In this document: in pieces, positions 27,388 through 35,224 of the stretch
Position numbering within the stretch: position 1 is the stretch's first letter
Layout of the letters: every line of letters begins with the position of its first letter
Assembly: GCF_003862475.1 (NCBI RefSeq)
Contig: NZ_RRCO01000005.1
Coordinates: 62,001-126,000, forward strand
Reading direction: 5' to 3'
Source: Lachnoanaerobaculum gingivalis
GTDB lineage: Bacteria; Bacillota; Clostridia; Lachnospirales; Lachnospiraceae
Length of the DNA stretch: 64,000 bases
Notes under the pieces: generated by a model
The model's input: the letters and a program-made list of their open reading frames with translations, nothing else
The model's database searches: none
Told to the model about the DNA's origin: nothing
Program-made: the position numbers and the translations under genes

Positions 27388-28286
27388 TGTTCTCTACTCC
27401 TAATAGGAAGCTGCGCCAAAATTATGGCGGAAAACATAAGTATTGCTCCAAGCATCTCACGACTTCTAAGCACTTCCCCCAATATTATCCATGCAAATAT
27501 CGCACTGAACACGCTTTCAAGACTCATTAAAAGGCTTGCAATACTCGGTCTGACATATTGTTGTCCCACATTTTGCAATGTGTAACCGCAGGCACCGCTG
27601 AAAATCCCCACAAATAAGAGTGCAGGCATTGCCTTAATTATCATATCTACTGACGGCTTTTCAACAGCAATCATAACTATGCTTGAAAAAATTGCCACCA
27701 CCAAAAATTGAAATATAGATAAATCCAAAACGTCCACTTCTTTTACAAAATGAGCCACCGTTATTATCTGAAGAGCAAATAAAAATGCGCAAAATAAAAG
27801 AATTGCGTCTCCGTACTCTAAATTGAATCCGTCATGTATACACAGTAAAAATAATCCTACTACACTTAGTACAACACTTATCCAAAGTCTAATTCCTTCT
27901 TTCATCTTAAAGAATATAATGGAAATAATAGGAACAAAAATCACGTACAATGCTGTGATAAATCCGGCCTTTGAAGCATTGGATTCTTTTATACCGATTT
28001 GCTGCATAACGCTTGCAATGAAAAGAAAGAATCCTGAGCACAGTGAAGCTATAATCAATGTCTTTTTATAAGACTTATTTATTATATGTTTGTTTGAACT
28101 TTTTTTACTCTTAAAAAAACATACTACAGGAATCATCGCAATAAAAGATATCCAGCTTCTTATTGCCAAGAATGTATAAGCATTTACATATCTTGCCCCT
28201 ATACTCTGTGCTGAAAAGGCCGATCCCCATATCAAAGCCGCGAGCAACAGCATAAGTACTCCAAGAGCATTTTTATTTTTTGACAT
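27384..28286 (-). CDS. DMT-superfamily (EamA) transporter
   Basis: 300 residues with ten hydrophobic segments arranged as two EamA repeats. The phrase LAALIWGSAFSAQSIGARYV opens the first, and LLFVGIFSGACGYTLQNVGQQYVRPSIASLL, with SLESVFSAIFAWIILGE, marks the second. It is a drug/metabolite-type permease of the inner membrane. It is the first gene of a unit whose following genes are kamB, kamC and pucR (ATGA overlap with kamB). A role in lysine, or product, transport is plausible but is inferred from the operon alone. Confidence 0.85.
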   Translation of the reverse strand: MSKNKNALGVLMLLLAALIWGSAFSAQSIGARYVNAYTFLAIRSWISFIAMIPVVCFFKSKKSSNKHIINKSYKKTLIIASLCSGFFLFIASVMQQIGIKESNASKAGFITALYVIFVPIISIIFFKMKEGIRLWISVVLSVVGLFLLCIHDGFNLEYGDAILLFCAFLFALQIITVAHFVKEVDVLDLSIFQFLVVAIFSSIVMIAVEKPSVDMIIKAMPALLFVGIFSGACGYTLQNVGQQYVRPSIASLLMSLESVFSAIFAWIILGEVLRSREMLGAILMFSAIILAQLPIRSREQ

Positions 28287-28331
28287 ATTGACCCCCTGTT
28301 GTTAAAATAGTAATTTTGCACTACTTATCTT

Positions 28332-28377
28332 ATTATATCCCAATCCGATTATAAAAAAAAGGTAAGATTATAACCAA
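28332..28377 (-). promoter_or_regulatory. Probable promoter of the eamA-kamB-kamC-pucR unit
   Basis: On the minus strand TTGGTT (28372-28377), an 18-bp spacer and TATAAT (28348-28353) form a plausible promoter. A second TATAAT is at 28332-28337. The 238-bp gap 28287-28524 is divergent and also serves the plus-strand surface-protein gene. Confidence 0.4.
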
Positions 28378-28411
28378 AAAATGTAAAGATTACTTAATAT
28401 TTGAATTTTTT

Positions 28412-28445
28412 ACGCAGTTTATACATAATATCACGCAATTTATAC
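28412..28445. repeat. Tandem direct repeat in the divergent intergenic region
   Basis: ACGCAGTTTATAC (28412-28424) and ACGCAATTTATAC (28433-28445) differ at one base and are 21 bp apart, two helical turns, so a protein bound at both would sit on the same DNA face. They lie about 80-110 bp upstream of the start at 28525. Confidence 0.4.
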
Positions 28446-28524
28446 TTTTTTACAATATACTTTCAAGAATATTGTATGATACCAATATGTTAAAGAAATT
28501 CAAAGGAACAGGAGATATAGGAAT

Positions 28525-29189
28525 ATGAAATTAAATTTAAACAAGAAAGCAATGGCAGTTGCTATTTCATTAGCATTGGCAACTCCGGTCATATCAGCAA
28601 CCGCATTCCCTACATTAAATGTTATCGCCGGAGGTTTTACATCAAATCCTGCGTAGCACAGGGACATGCAATTCCAAACACAGATGTTGTAAATATTTCA
28701 GGAAACACTGTAACTGTAGCCCTTGAGGGAACAGGAATCAGTGATGCTGTAAAAGCTGCAACTTATGTTACTATAACTAATAATGCAGGATCTGCAATCG
28801 TTACCGCACCTACACTTACATGGACAGGCAGCACAGGCGCTTGGACAGGATTCAGCTTGCAGCTCCCTGCAAACTGGCAGACACTTTTCCATAACTCTGA
28901 GCAGATGGGTATTAAAGTATCTTCAACTGTAGGTACTTCAACATTTAATGCTACAGCAAACAAAATCGTAAATAATGATACACAGATAAGCGTTGAGATT
29001 CCTGCAGCAGGCGATGCAACAAAAGCACCTTCACCTGTAGGCCCTTTGGCTGCAAAGAACACAAGAGGAAAGATCCGCGTTCCAAAAACTGCTGATGCGG
29101 CAGATATTACAGAAAGCGTAATGATGCTCTTAGGCTCATTGGTAGCTATGGGAATGATTGCCGGAGTTACAAAGAAAAAAGAAGACTGA
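28525..29189 (+). pseudogene. Frameshifted sortase-type surface protein
   Basis: ATG 28525 (after GGAG) opens a signal peptide (MKLNLNKKAMAVAISLALAT, ending near VISATAFP), but the frame stops at TAG 28654-28656. The next frame is open from about 28650 to TGA 29189 and continues the protein: VAQGHAIPN onward, about 155 residues of Thr/Ala-rich beta-type sequence. Its C-terminus has a sorting signal: VPKTA, then the hydrophobic MMLLGSLVAMGMIAG and the charged KKKED. Adding one base next to codon 43 would join both parts into one protein of about 221 residues. No slippery heptamer is present, so a one-base deletion or a sequencing error is more likely than programmed frameshifting. Confidence 0.7.
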
Positions 29190-29216
29190 TAAATATTTAT
29201 ACATCCCTCTTTAAAA

Positions 29217-29262
29217 GCAATATATATCTAAAATAAAGGATATATATTGCCTTTTATTTTTT
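29217..29262 (+). terminator. Intrinsic terminator after surface-protein gene
   Basis: GCAATATATATC (29217-29228) pairs with GATATATATTGC (29239-29250), 12 bp with a 10-nt loop, followed by CTTTTATTTTTTC. Confidence 0.8.
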
Positions 29263-29303
29263 CTGATATTATAATTCATTTGTATTTTGTTATGGAGAAA
29301 TAT

Positions 29304-29849
29304 ATGAGACGAAAAAATACTACGCATGAAATGATGATGGGCTACATGGCTACAGCACTGTTGGAACTTATGCTTGAGAAAGATTATACTAAAATTTCAA
29401 TCGGTGAGATTGCCAAAAAAGCCGGTGTTGACAGATCATCATACTACAGACATTTTAAATCTAAGGAAGATATTATATCATTCTTTTTTGATATGGTTCT
29501 AAAAGAATCGCTTGACGGCTATACAAATCTTTCAAGTATTGATTTTACACTGTATATACATTCAATATATACCGCCTTTTTTAATTACAGAAAAGAAATT
29601 TTACTTATTCATTATGCTAATCTCTCATTCCTGCTTTTGGATGTGCTTTCAAAGAGATTTCAGTTCAGTGAACTTGCTACACAGTTCCCGCTTACCAAGC
29701 AATATGAACTGTCCTATATCATAGGTGGAATTTACAATAATCTGATATTCTGGATGAATAGAGATATGAAGGAAACTCCCGATGAGCTCACCGAGATTTC
29801 ACTTCAATTCAGAAATGAAGAATCACTTTCTTTACTTAGTTTGAGATAA
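29304..29849 (+). CDS. TetR/AcrR-family transcriptional regulator
   Basis: 181 residues from ATG 29304, which has GGAGA 5-6 nt upstream; longer in-frame starts run through the preceding terminator. The N-terminal HTH is typical: TKISIGEIAKKAGVDRSSYYRHFKSKEDII (about residues 30-59). The C-terminal ligand domain is short and unassigned, and resembles TetR proteins of the DhaS-like class. It lies 115 bp after the surface-protein gene, behind its terminator, and is followed by a bidirectional terminator shared with hydF. Its target is unknown. Confidence 0.85.
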   Translation: MRRKNTTHEMMMGYMATALLELMLEKDYTKISIGEIAKKAGVDRSSYYRHFKSKEDIISFFFDMVLKESLDGYTNLSSIDFTLYIHSIYTAFFNYRKEILLIHYANLSFLLLDVLSKRFQFSELATQFPLTKQYELSYIIGGIYNNLIFWMNRDMKETPDELTEISLQFRNEESLSLLSLR

Positions 29850-29881
29850 AAAATGGATGAGCTGTTAACTCATCCGTTTTT
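29850..29881. terminator. Bidirectional terminator between tetR-type gene and hydF
   Basis: GGATGAG (29855-29861) pairs with CTCATCC (29869-29875). It is preceded by a run of A and followed by TTTTTA, so it can stop transcription from both converging genes. Confidence 0.75.
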
Positions 29882-29886
29882 ATTAT

Positions 29887-31077
29887 CTAAAATTTCCCTT
29901 CAAGAGGTTTCATCGCTCTTTCAAGTATGCCGTTCATATACGCTATTGATATACCGTAATTTGTCATAGGTATGGTAGCTTCATTTGCATACTTCATCCT
30001 GGCCTTCATCTGGTTTTCATTTAACATACATGCACCGCAGTGAATTATCATCTTGTATTCGGACAGATCTTTTGGAAACTCTCCTCCGCTTGTAAGTTCA
30101 AACTTCAACGCATCTTCATCCTGCAAACCTGTAAATTTTTTGACCAGCCTCGGTATCTTTACACTTCCTATGTCTTCACATTGTCTGTGATGTGTACAGC
30201 CCTCACTTATAAGTATTTTATCTCCTTCTTTAAGTGTGTCTATCACTCTTGCAGCATTATACAGATTGTGAAGAGCACCCTTATAGTTGGCAAATACTAT
30301 TGAAAATGAGGTAAGAGGTATATTTTGAGGTATCAATTCATCCACTTCTTTAAACACTTGAGAATCACATACCACCAAGGCAATATCCTTAAATTTTTTA
30401 AGTGTAGCTTCTATCTCATTCACCTGAACTGCTACTGCAATACCATGTCTGTCAAGAATTTCTCTTATTACCTGCTGCTGCGGTAAAATAAGTCTACCCT
30501 TTGGTGCCGATGAATCTATAGGTGTTACAAGCATTATAATATCACCTTCCTTCATCATATCACCGAGTATTGTCTTTTCTTTCTTTTCTTTTCCAAGAAC
30601 CTCAGACATCATATCTTTTAGCTTATCAATATTGATATTATTTAATGCGGAAACATATATATCAATTTTATCATCATGTCTATGCTCATCTGCTATAGAA
30701 TCACATTTATTTCCTACAACAAGACATCTCTTTTCTTTTATCTTTTCTAAAAATTCAAGCTCATCATCACTAAACTCACTTCCTGCATCCACTACAAAGA
30801 GTATAAGGTCGGCCCTGTCTATATATTCCAGGCTCTTTTCCACTCTTAAATTTCCAAGGCTGCTCTTATCGTCAAGTCCCGGTGTATCCACAAGTACCAC
30901 CGGACCGAACGGCAAAAGCTCCATACTCTTTTTTACAGGATCTGTAGTAGTTCCGCTGATATCGGATACTATTGCAATATCCTGTGAGGTTATAGCATTT
31001 ATCAAACTTGATTTTCCAACATTACAGCGACCGAAAAGACAAATAGTCGCTCTCTCTCCCATCGGTGTACTATTCAT
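29887..31077 (-). CDS. hydF: [FeFe]-hydrogenase H-cluster maturation GTPase HydF
   Basis: 396 residues from ATG 31077, 1 nt after the hydG stop. The N-terminal GTPase domain has G1 GRCNVGKSS, G3 DTPG and G4 NKCD. The C-terminal iron-sulfur domain has CTHHRQC and a later HCGAC, the ligand set of HydF. It acts as the scaffold on which the 2Fe subcluster of the hydrogenase is assembled before transfer to HydA. It is the last gene of the TM1266-hydE-hydG-hydF operon. No HydA is in the window. Confidence 0.95.
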   Translation of the reverse strand: MNSTPMGERATICLFGRCNVGKSSLINAITSQDIAIVSDISGTTTDPVKKSMELLPFGPVVLVDTPGLDDKSSLGNLRVEKSLEYIDRADLILFVVDAGSEFSDDELEFLEKIKEKRCLVVGNKCDSIADEHRHDDKIDIYVSALNNINIDKLKDMMSEVLGKEKKEKTILGDMMKEGDIIMLVTPIDSSAPKGRLILPQQQVIREILDRHGIAVAVQVNEIEATLKKFKDIALVVCDSQVFKEVDELIPQNIPLTSFSIVFANYKGALHNLYNAARVIDTLKEGDKILISEGCTHHRQCEDIGSVKIPRLVKKFTGLQDEDALKFELTSGGEFPKDLSEYKMIIHCGACMLNENQMKARMKYANEATIPMTNYGISIAYMNGILERAMKPLEGKF

Positions 31078-31078
31078 A

Positions 31079-32527
31079 TCAGAACCTGAAATCCCTTGCA
31101 TTTGTAGTTTCAATTTCATTTATATACTGAATTGCTCTTTCCTTTACCTTAGGATTGCTTACCTTTTCAATCTCCGATTTTATCATCTTCATTCCATGCT
31201 CTTTGGTCTCTTCGGATGCATAATCGGTCATATATTCACTAAGGGTCATGAGAGCATTCGGATGACAACAGTTTATAATCTGTCCGCTCTTACAAAGGCT
31301 CATAAATCTGTCACCTGTTCTGCCTTCTCTGTAGCATGCGGTACAAAATGAAGGTATATGTCCCATTCCCATAAGCCAGTCCACCACCTCATCCAAAGTT
31401 CTTTGATCCGATACATCAAACTGCTCCGAATCTGTAGGTCTGATTTCCTCCGTATATCCGCCTACTGAAGTTCTTGAAGCACCGCTTATCTGTGATATTC
31501 CAACCTTTAAAGCTCTTTCTCTTACTTCCTGACTCTCTCTTGTAGAGATAATCATTCCGGTATAAGGAACCGCTATTCTTATACATGCAATAATCTTTTC
31601 AAAAGTATCATCATCAAGTCCGTTGTCAAAAGCATCCGGATCTATATCATCAGCCCTTTTAATTCTTGGTACACTTATAGTATGAGGTCCTACTCTGAAT
31701 GTCGCTTCCAAATGTTCCCCATGCATCAAAAGTCCTGCAAACTCATATTTGTATGACTCCAGTCCGAAGAGTACTCCAAGTCCTACATCATCAATTCCGC
31801 CCTCCATAGCTCTGTCCATAGCCTCGGTATGGTATATATAGTTATGCTTAGGTCCTGTAGGATGAAGGCTCTCATAAGATTCTTTATTATAGGTCTCCTG
31901 GAAAAGTATATATGTTCCGATTCCAGCTTCATGAAGCTTTTTATAATTTTCCACTGTAGTGGCTGCAATATTTACATTTGCTCTTCTTATAGCTCCGTTT
32001 TTATGCTTTATACTGTAAATAGTCTTTATCGATTCAAGTATATACTCAATAGGGCTGTTTATCGGGTCCTCACCTGATTCTATTGCAAGTCTCTTATGTC
32101 CCATGTCCTGAAGTGCAATTACCTCATTCTTTATCTCTTCCTGAGTAAGTTTCTTTCTGGCTATATTTTTGTTCTTTGCATGATACGGACAGTATACGCA
32201 TCCGTTTACACAGTAGTTTGAAAGATAGAGTGGTGCAAACATTACTATTCTGTTTCCATAGAAGGTCTGCTTTATCTCTCCTGCAAGTTCATATATCTTT
32301 TTTATAATTTCCTTGTCTTCACAGGCAAGAAGTACGGATGCCTCTCTATGAGTAAGCCCCTTTGCTATAATACCTTTCTCAGTTTTTTTCGGTCTTGCTT
32401 TTTCAAGATATTCCTCTATCAAAGGAATATTATTTTTATTTTCCTCGGCAAACTTTAATGTCTCCAATATCTCTTCATGGTTTATAAATTCTTCAGCGTT
32501 CCTTGATTTTACATCGTATTTAAACAT
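31079..32527 (-). CDS. hydG: [FeFe]-hydrogenase maturase HydG (radical-SAM tyrosine lyase)
   Basis: 482 residues. The radical-SAM motif CVNGCVYC is near residue 108. The C-terminal auxiliary-cluster cysteines are in FCTACYREGRTGDRFM and the following NCC. The sequence matches HydG rather than ThiH in length and in this C-terminal extension. It cleaves tyrosine to make CO and cyanide for the H-cluster. It starts inside the end of hydE (19-nt overlap), with AGGAG for ATG 32527 placed within hydE. Confidence 0.95.
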   Translation of the reverse strand: MFKYDVKSRNAEEFINHEEILETLKFAEENKNNIPLIEEYLEKARPKKTEKGIIAKGLTHREASVLLACEDKEIIKKIYELAGEIKQTFYGNRIVMFAPLYLSNYCVNGCVYCPYHAKNKNIARKKLTQEEIKNEVIALQDMGHKRLAIESGEDPINSPIEYILESIKTIYSIKHKNGAIRRANVNIAATTVENYKKLHEAGIGTYILFQETYNKESYESLHPTGPKHNYIYHTEAMDRAMEGGIDDVGLGVLFGLESYKYEFAGLLMHGEHLEATFRVGPHTISVPRIKRADDIDPDAFDNGLDDDTFEKIIACIRIAVPYTGMIISTRESQEVRERALKVGISQISGASRTSVGGYTEEIRPTDSEQFDVSDQRTLDEVVDWLMGMGHIPSFCTACYREGRTGDRFMSLCKSGQIINCCHPNALMTLSEYMTDYASEETKEHGMKMIKSEIEKVSNPKVKERAIQYINEIETTNARDFRF

Positions 32528-33633
32528 TTATAATCTCCTCTTACTTTTGCAACTCCGTAACCTATATTGTTGATTCTGTTGGTAATACATCCGATGCAGT
32601 GAGCGGCTTCATCTCCTGTACATACCTTTCCGTCATATAGTTCATATTTTTTTCTTGTTTTCAGCGGTGAAAGATTCGGCATCACCACATTTGCACCTGC
32701 AAGTATTCCCTTCTCTCTTCCCAGATTGTCCAAAGTACTTAAAGAAGTTGTTGCCGGAATAAGCATATTCGGTCTCATTATTCTAAGAATAGCTATTAAA
32801 AATAAAGTCATTTGAATACTTCCGCTTTTTTCATTCTTAAACGCTGTATCATGATGCGGTATAAAAGGTCCTATACCGCACATCTGCGGTCCGAATTCTT
32901 CTATAAACTTTAAATCCTTAGCCAATGTGGAAGAACTTTGATACGGTGATCCCACCATAAATCCGCATCCTACCTGAAATCCTATATCTTTTAGAGCTTT
33001 AAGGCAGTTCATTCTGTGTTCAAATGACATTGATTTCGGGTGAAGTTTCTCATAATGTTCTTTGTCCGCAGTCTCATGCCTTAAAAGGTATCTGTCCGCA
33101 CCTGCATCAAACATTTTCTGATAGTCTTCTTTCTCATATTCTCCCAAAGAAAGTGTAACGGCAACATCCTTATACTTTTCCTTGATTTTCTTTACAATAC
33201 TACATATATAATCCGGTTCAAATTTTCCGTCTTCACCTCCCTGCATTACAAAGGTTCTATAACCGAGCCTGTATCCTTCATCCGCACATTCAAGTATTTC
33301 TTCCTCTGTGAGCCTGTAGCGATCACAGTTTCTGTTTGAATGTCTTATTCCACAATAATAACAGTCATTTTTGCAAATATTGCTTATCTCTATCAAACCT
33401 CTGAGATAAACATCTTTACCATAATTTTCATCGCCTATAATCCTTGCCTTTTTACTGATATAGTCAAATACCTCTTCATTCAAATTCTCTACAAGATATT
33501 TGTATTCTTCAAGGCTAAGGCTTCTTTCTTTTTCTAATTTATCTATCAGAGCAATGCTTTTATCAATTTCCAAATGTCTGTCATATTCGGTATTTTTAAA
33601 GTCAGTCTTATAAAGTGATATATCTTTAGCCAT
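32509..33633 (-). CDS. hydE: [FeFe]-hydrogenase maturase HydE (radical SAM)
   Basis: 374 residues from ATG 33633 (MAKDISLYK). A GGTGA SD lies 5 nt upstream, and the start overlaps the preceding gene by 8 nt. The radical-SAM motif is CKNDCYYCGIR (near residue 88). Later, FMVGSPYQSSSTLAKDL and GPFIPHHDTAFKNE match the HydE/BioB-like barrel. It is needed to build the dithiomethylamine-bridged 2Fe unit. It sits in the middle of the maturation operon. Confidence 0.95.
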   Translation of the reverse strand: MAKDISLYKTDFKNTEYDRHLEIDKSIALIDKLEKERSLSLEEYKYLVENLNEEVFDYISKKARIIGDENYGKDVYLRGLIEISNICKNDCYYCGIRHSNRNCDRYRLTEEEILECADEGYRLGYRTFVMQGGEDGKFEPDYICSIVKKIKEKYKDVAVTLSLGEYEKEDYQKMFDAGADRYLLRHETADKEHYEKLHPKSMSFEHRMNCLKALKDIGFQVGCGFMVGSPYQSSSTLAKDLKFIEEFGPQMCGIGPFIPHHDTAFKNEKSGSIQMTLFLIAILRIMRPNMLIPATTSLSTLDNLGREKGILAGANVVMPNLSPLKTRKKYELYDGKVCTGDEAAHCIGCITNRINNIGYGVAKVRGDYKCLNTM

Positions 33634-33886
33634 TGGCGTCACCCACATTTGAATAAGCGGTTTTAATACTTACTCCCTTTAATTTTCCGATTTTACCCGA
33701 CAGACTTGAAATCACATTATTCGGTGCGTCGAGAGCGACCGACAACACACTTATACCTCTTTTGTGATAAGGTATACCCATCCTTCCGATAATATAATCT
33801 CCGTACTCGTGCAATAAATCATTGAGTTCTTTTACGGAATCCTTGTCCTCCACAATTATTGCCATCAATGCTACTCTGTTATCCAT
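33626..33886 (-). CDS. TM1266-family iron-only hydrogenase system putative regulator
   Basis: 86 residues. It is a small ACT-like alpha/beta protein of the TM1266 family (DNRVALMAIIVEDKDSV; LSGKIGKLKGVSIKT). Family members are nearly always encoded beside hydE, hydF and hydG and are annotated as putative regulators of the hydrogenase system, with no proven mechanism. It is the first gene of the operon, 34 nt downstream of an intrinsic terminator and candidate riboswitch. Confidence 0.88.
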   Translation of the reverse strand: MDNRVALMAIIVEDKDSVKELNDLLHEYGDYIIGRMGIPYHKRGISVLSVALDAPNNVISSLSGKIGKLKGVSIKTAYSNVGDANG

Positions 33887-33919
33887 ATTTCCCCTTTATA
33901 AATAATAGATTTTTGTATT

Positions 33920-33949
33920 AAAAAAACCCAAAGCCTAGGTGGCTTTGAG
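33920..33949 (-). terminator. Leader terminator in front of the hyd operon
   Basis: On the minus strand CAAAGCC (33941-33947), loop ACCTA and GGCTTTG (33929-33935), extendable by C-G and U-G pairs, are followed by seven U (33920-33926). It ends 34 nt before the first ATG of the hyd operon, so it can only act as an attenuator of that operon or as the 3' end of a short RNA. Confidence 0.8.
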
Positions 33950-33979
33950 TACTCAAATAAATGTGCCTTGGCACAATCT

Positions 33980-34090
33980 TATACATTCACAAACCACCTT
34001 TCAAGTCAGATCCGATATAAATCCCGTCTTCCCTGTTAGGAGTATCTGTATACAATGTAAATCCTTTTTGGTGGTTTGTCAATATGTATA
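33980..34090 (-). ncRNA. Candidate riboswitch or structured leader RNA of the hyd operon
   Basis: On the minus strand ACAAACCACC (34070-34079) pairs perfectly with GGTGGTTTGT (33989-33998). Just outside, TATACAT (34084-34090) pairs with ATGTATA (33980-33986), giving a 17-bp closing helix with a small internal loop around a 71-nt core. Inside the core CAGAT can pair with ATCTG. The 3' strand GGTGGTTTG can instead pair with CAAAGCCACC of the terminator 5' arm (33938-33947), giving mutually exclusive antiterminator and terminator forms. A separate hairpin, TGTGCCAAGGCACA (33962-33975), lies between them. I could not match the core to any riboswitch class I know. Confidence 0.6.
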
Positions 34091-34129
34091 GTATCGTTAC
34101 TTTTATAACTATATTCTTTTATATCTATC

Positions 34130-35224
34130 TTAATCATCAATCTCCGAGCTGCTTGAAATTATAGCACCGCTTGAAGCATCGATATCGTAGTCGTATTCTA
34201 CATTTCCGACCTTAAACTCGATCTCATAAACTCTTACGCCGTCATCCGTATCAAGCTCCACCTTGGTAAAGTTTGCAGATCCGACTCCGGCATGTGAAAG
34301 TGCTATCTGCTTTGCTCTGTCTGCCGAGATACCTGAAGCTGCAGCGGATACTGTAGTATTCTCTACGGCAGCGCTTGTAGCGATTCCTTTTTCTCTTTCA
34401 TCCTCATCTATATCTTCAATAGCATCTGCAATATTTTCCCAGATACTGTCATCAGAATCATAATCAACTATATCTCTTATATCTATGCCCTTTTGTACAA
34501 CCAGATTGGCAATCTCACTTACTTTCATCTTGGCAAGTTCTTTTGCATCCAGAGAACTGTCTTTAGCGGCAAGATTCAGTACAAATACCGCCTTTCCTAT
34601 GGATATATTGTTTTCTGTTGCAAACTTCTTAGCATCCACAGTAGTCTTTACAGTCTGATTTATAACTGTTGCCTGTACCGAATTGGTTGAAAGCGCAGTA
34701 TTTATATCATTTAACACTTCCGCCTTAACTTTGTTTGCCTTATCTTCATTATCATTTCTTACTGTTACCAAAATACCTGTATTGTCATTTCGGATATAAC
34801 CCTTTTGAACCATTGAGCCTATAAGTGCATTAACGGCAACCTTAAGCTCGGTATTCTTAAGATTCATACCGTCAATTACGGCGGCTCCGTCCTGATTTGT
34901 AGACTGTACTTGTAAAACCTTGTTCTTTTTGTTTGTTACAATCTCAACTCCCGGATTTACGTCAATATCTACATGTGAATCCGGAACATAGTTATTTCCG
35001 TAATACGGAACTCCTACAACTCCTACTGCAAATAGTAGACAAGCGGCAGCGGCCACTCCTACAAATCCCTTACCGAATATATTAAACTTCCTCTTCATCC
35101 CTTTTTCAATCCTTTCTGCGTCAACAGAAACGATATTTTCAGAAATTCTTTTAAACATATCCTCGGGAATCATTCCCGATACAGCAGTGTCGAGCTTCCT
35201 CTCAATATCTTCTCTCTTCATCAA
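34130..35224 (-). CDS. RsgI-like anti-sigma factor with C-terminal PepSY domain
   Basis: 364 residues. The cytoplasmic N-terminus (1-45) is followed by one membrane helix, FVGVAAAACLLFAVGVVGV (about 54-72). Then comes an RsgI-type extracytoplasmic block, DSHVDIDVNPGVEIVTNKK (about 82-100). The C-terminal 70 residues (SADRAKQIALSHAGVGSANF to the end) are PepSY-like. Its ATG overlaps the stop of the ECF sigma gene, the classical sigma/anti-sigma arrangement. It should hold the sigma factor at the membrane and release it on an external cue. The signal is unknown; the PepSY domain is unusual for RsgI-type proteins. Confidence 0.75.
   Translation of the reverse strand: MMKREDIERKLDTAVSGMIPEDMFKRISENIVSVDAERIEKGMKRKFNIFGKGFVGVAAAACLLFAVGVVGVPYYGNNYVPDSHVDIDVNPGVEIVTNKKNKVLQVQSTNQDGAAVIDGMNLKNTELKVAVNALIGSMVQKGYIRNDNTGILVTVRNDNEDKANKVKAEVLNDINTALSTNSVQATVINQTVKTTVDAKKFATENNISIGKAVFVLNLAAKDSSLDAKELAKMKVSEIANLVVQKGIDIRDIVDYDSDDSIWENIADAIEDIDEDEREKGIATSAAVENTTVSAAASGISADRAKQIALSHAGVGSANFTKVELDTDDGVRVYEIEFKVGNVEYDYDIDASSGAIISSSSEIDD

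Noticed and set aside
28640-28660. Programmed -1 frameshifting in the surface-protein gene
   Set aside because: There is no slippery heptamer at the junction and no obvious downstream pseudoknot; a one-base deletion or read error is simpler.
33999-34069. Cobalamin or NiCo riboswitch in the hyd leader core
   Set aside because: A GGGAAG stretch recalls the cobalamin core, but the B12 box and the conserved flanking blocks are absent. The four-way junction motifs of NiCo aptamers are also not found.
34060-34085. TTGACA-17-TACATT on the minus strand as promoter of the hyd leader
   Set aside because: The TTGACA overlaps the perfectly paired 5' strand of the closing helix, so starting there would exclude that strand from the RNA. 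It is kept only as an alternative because the -10 is poor.
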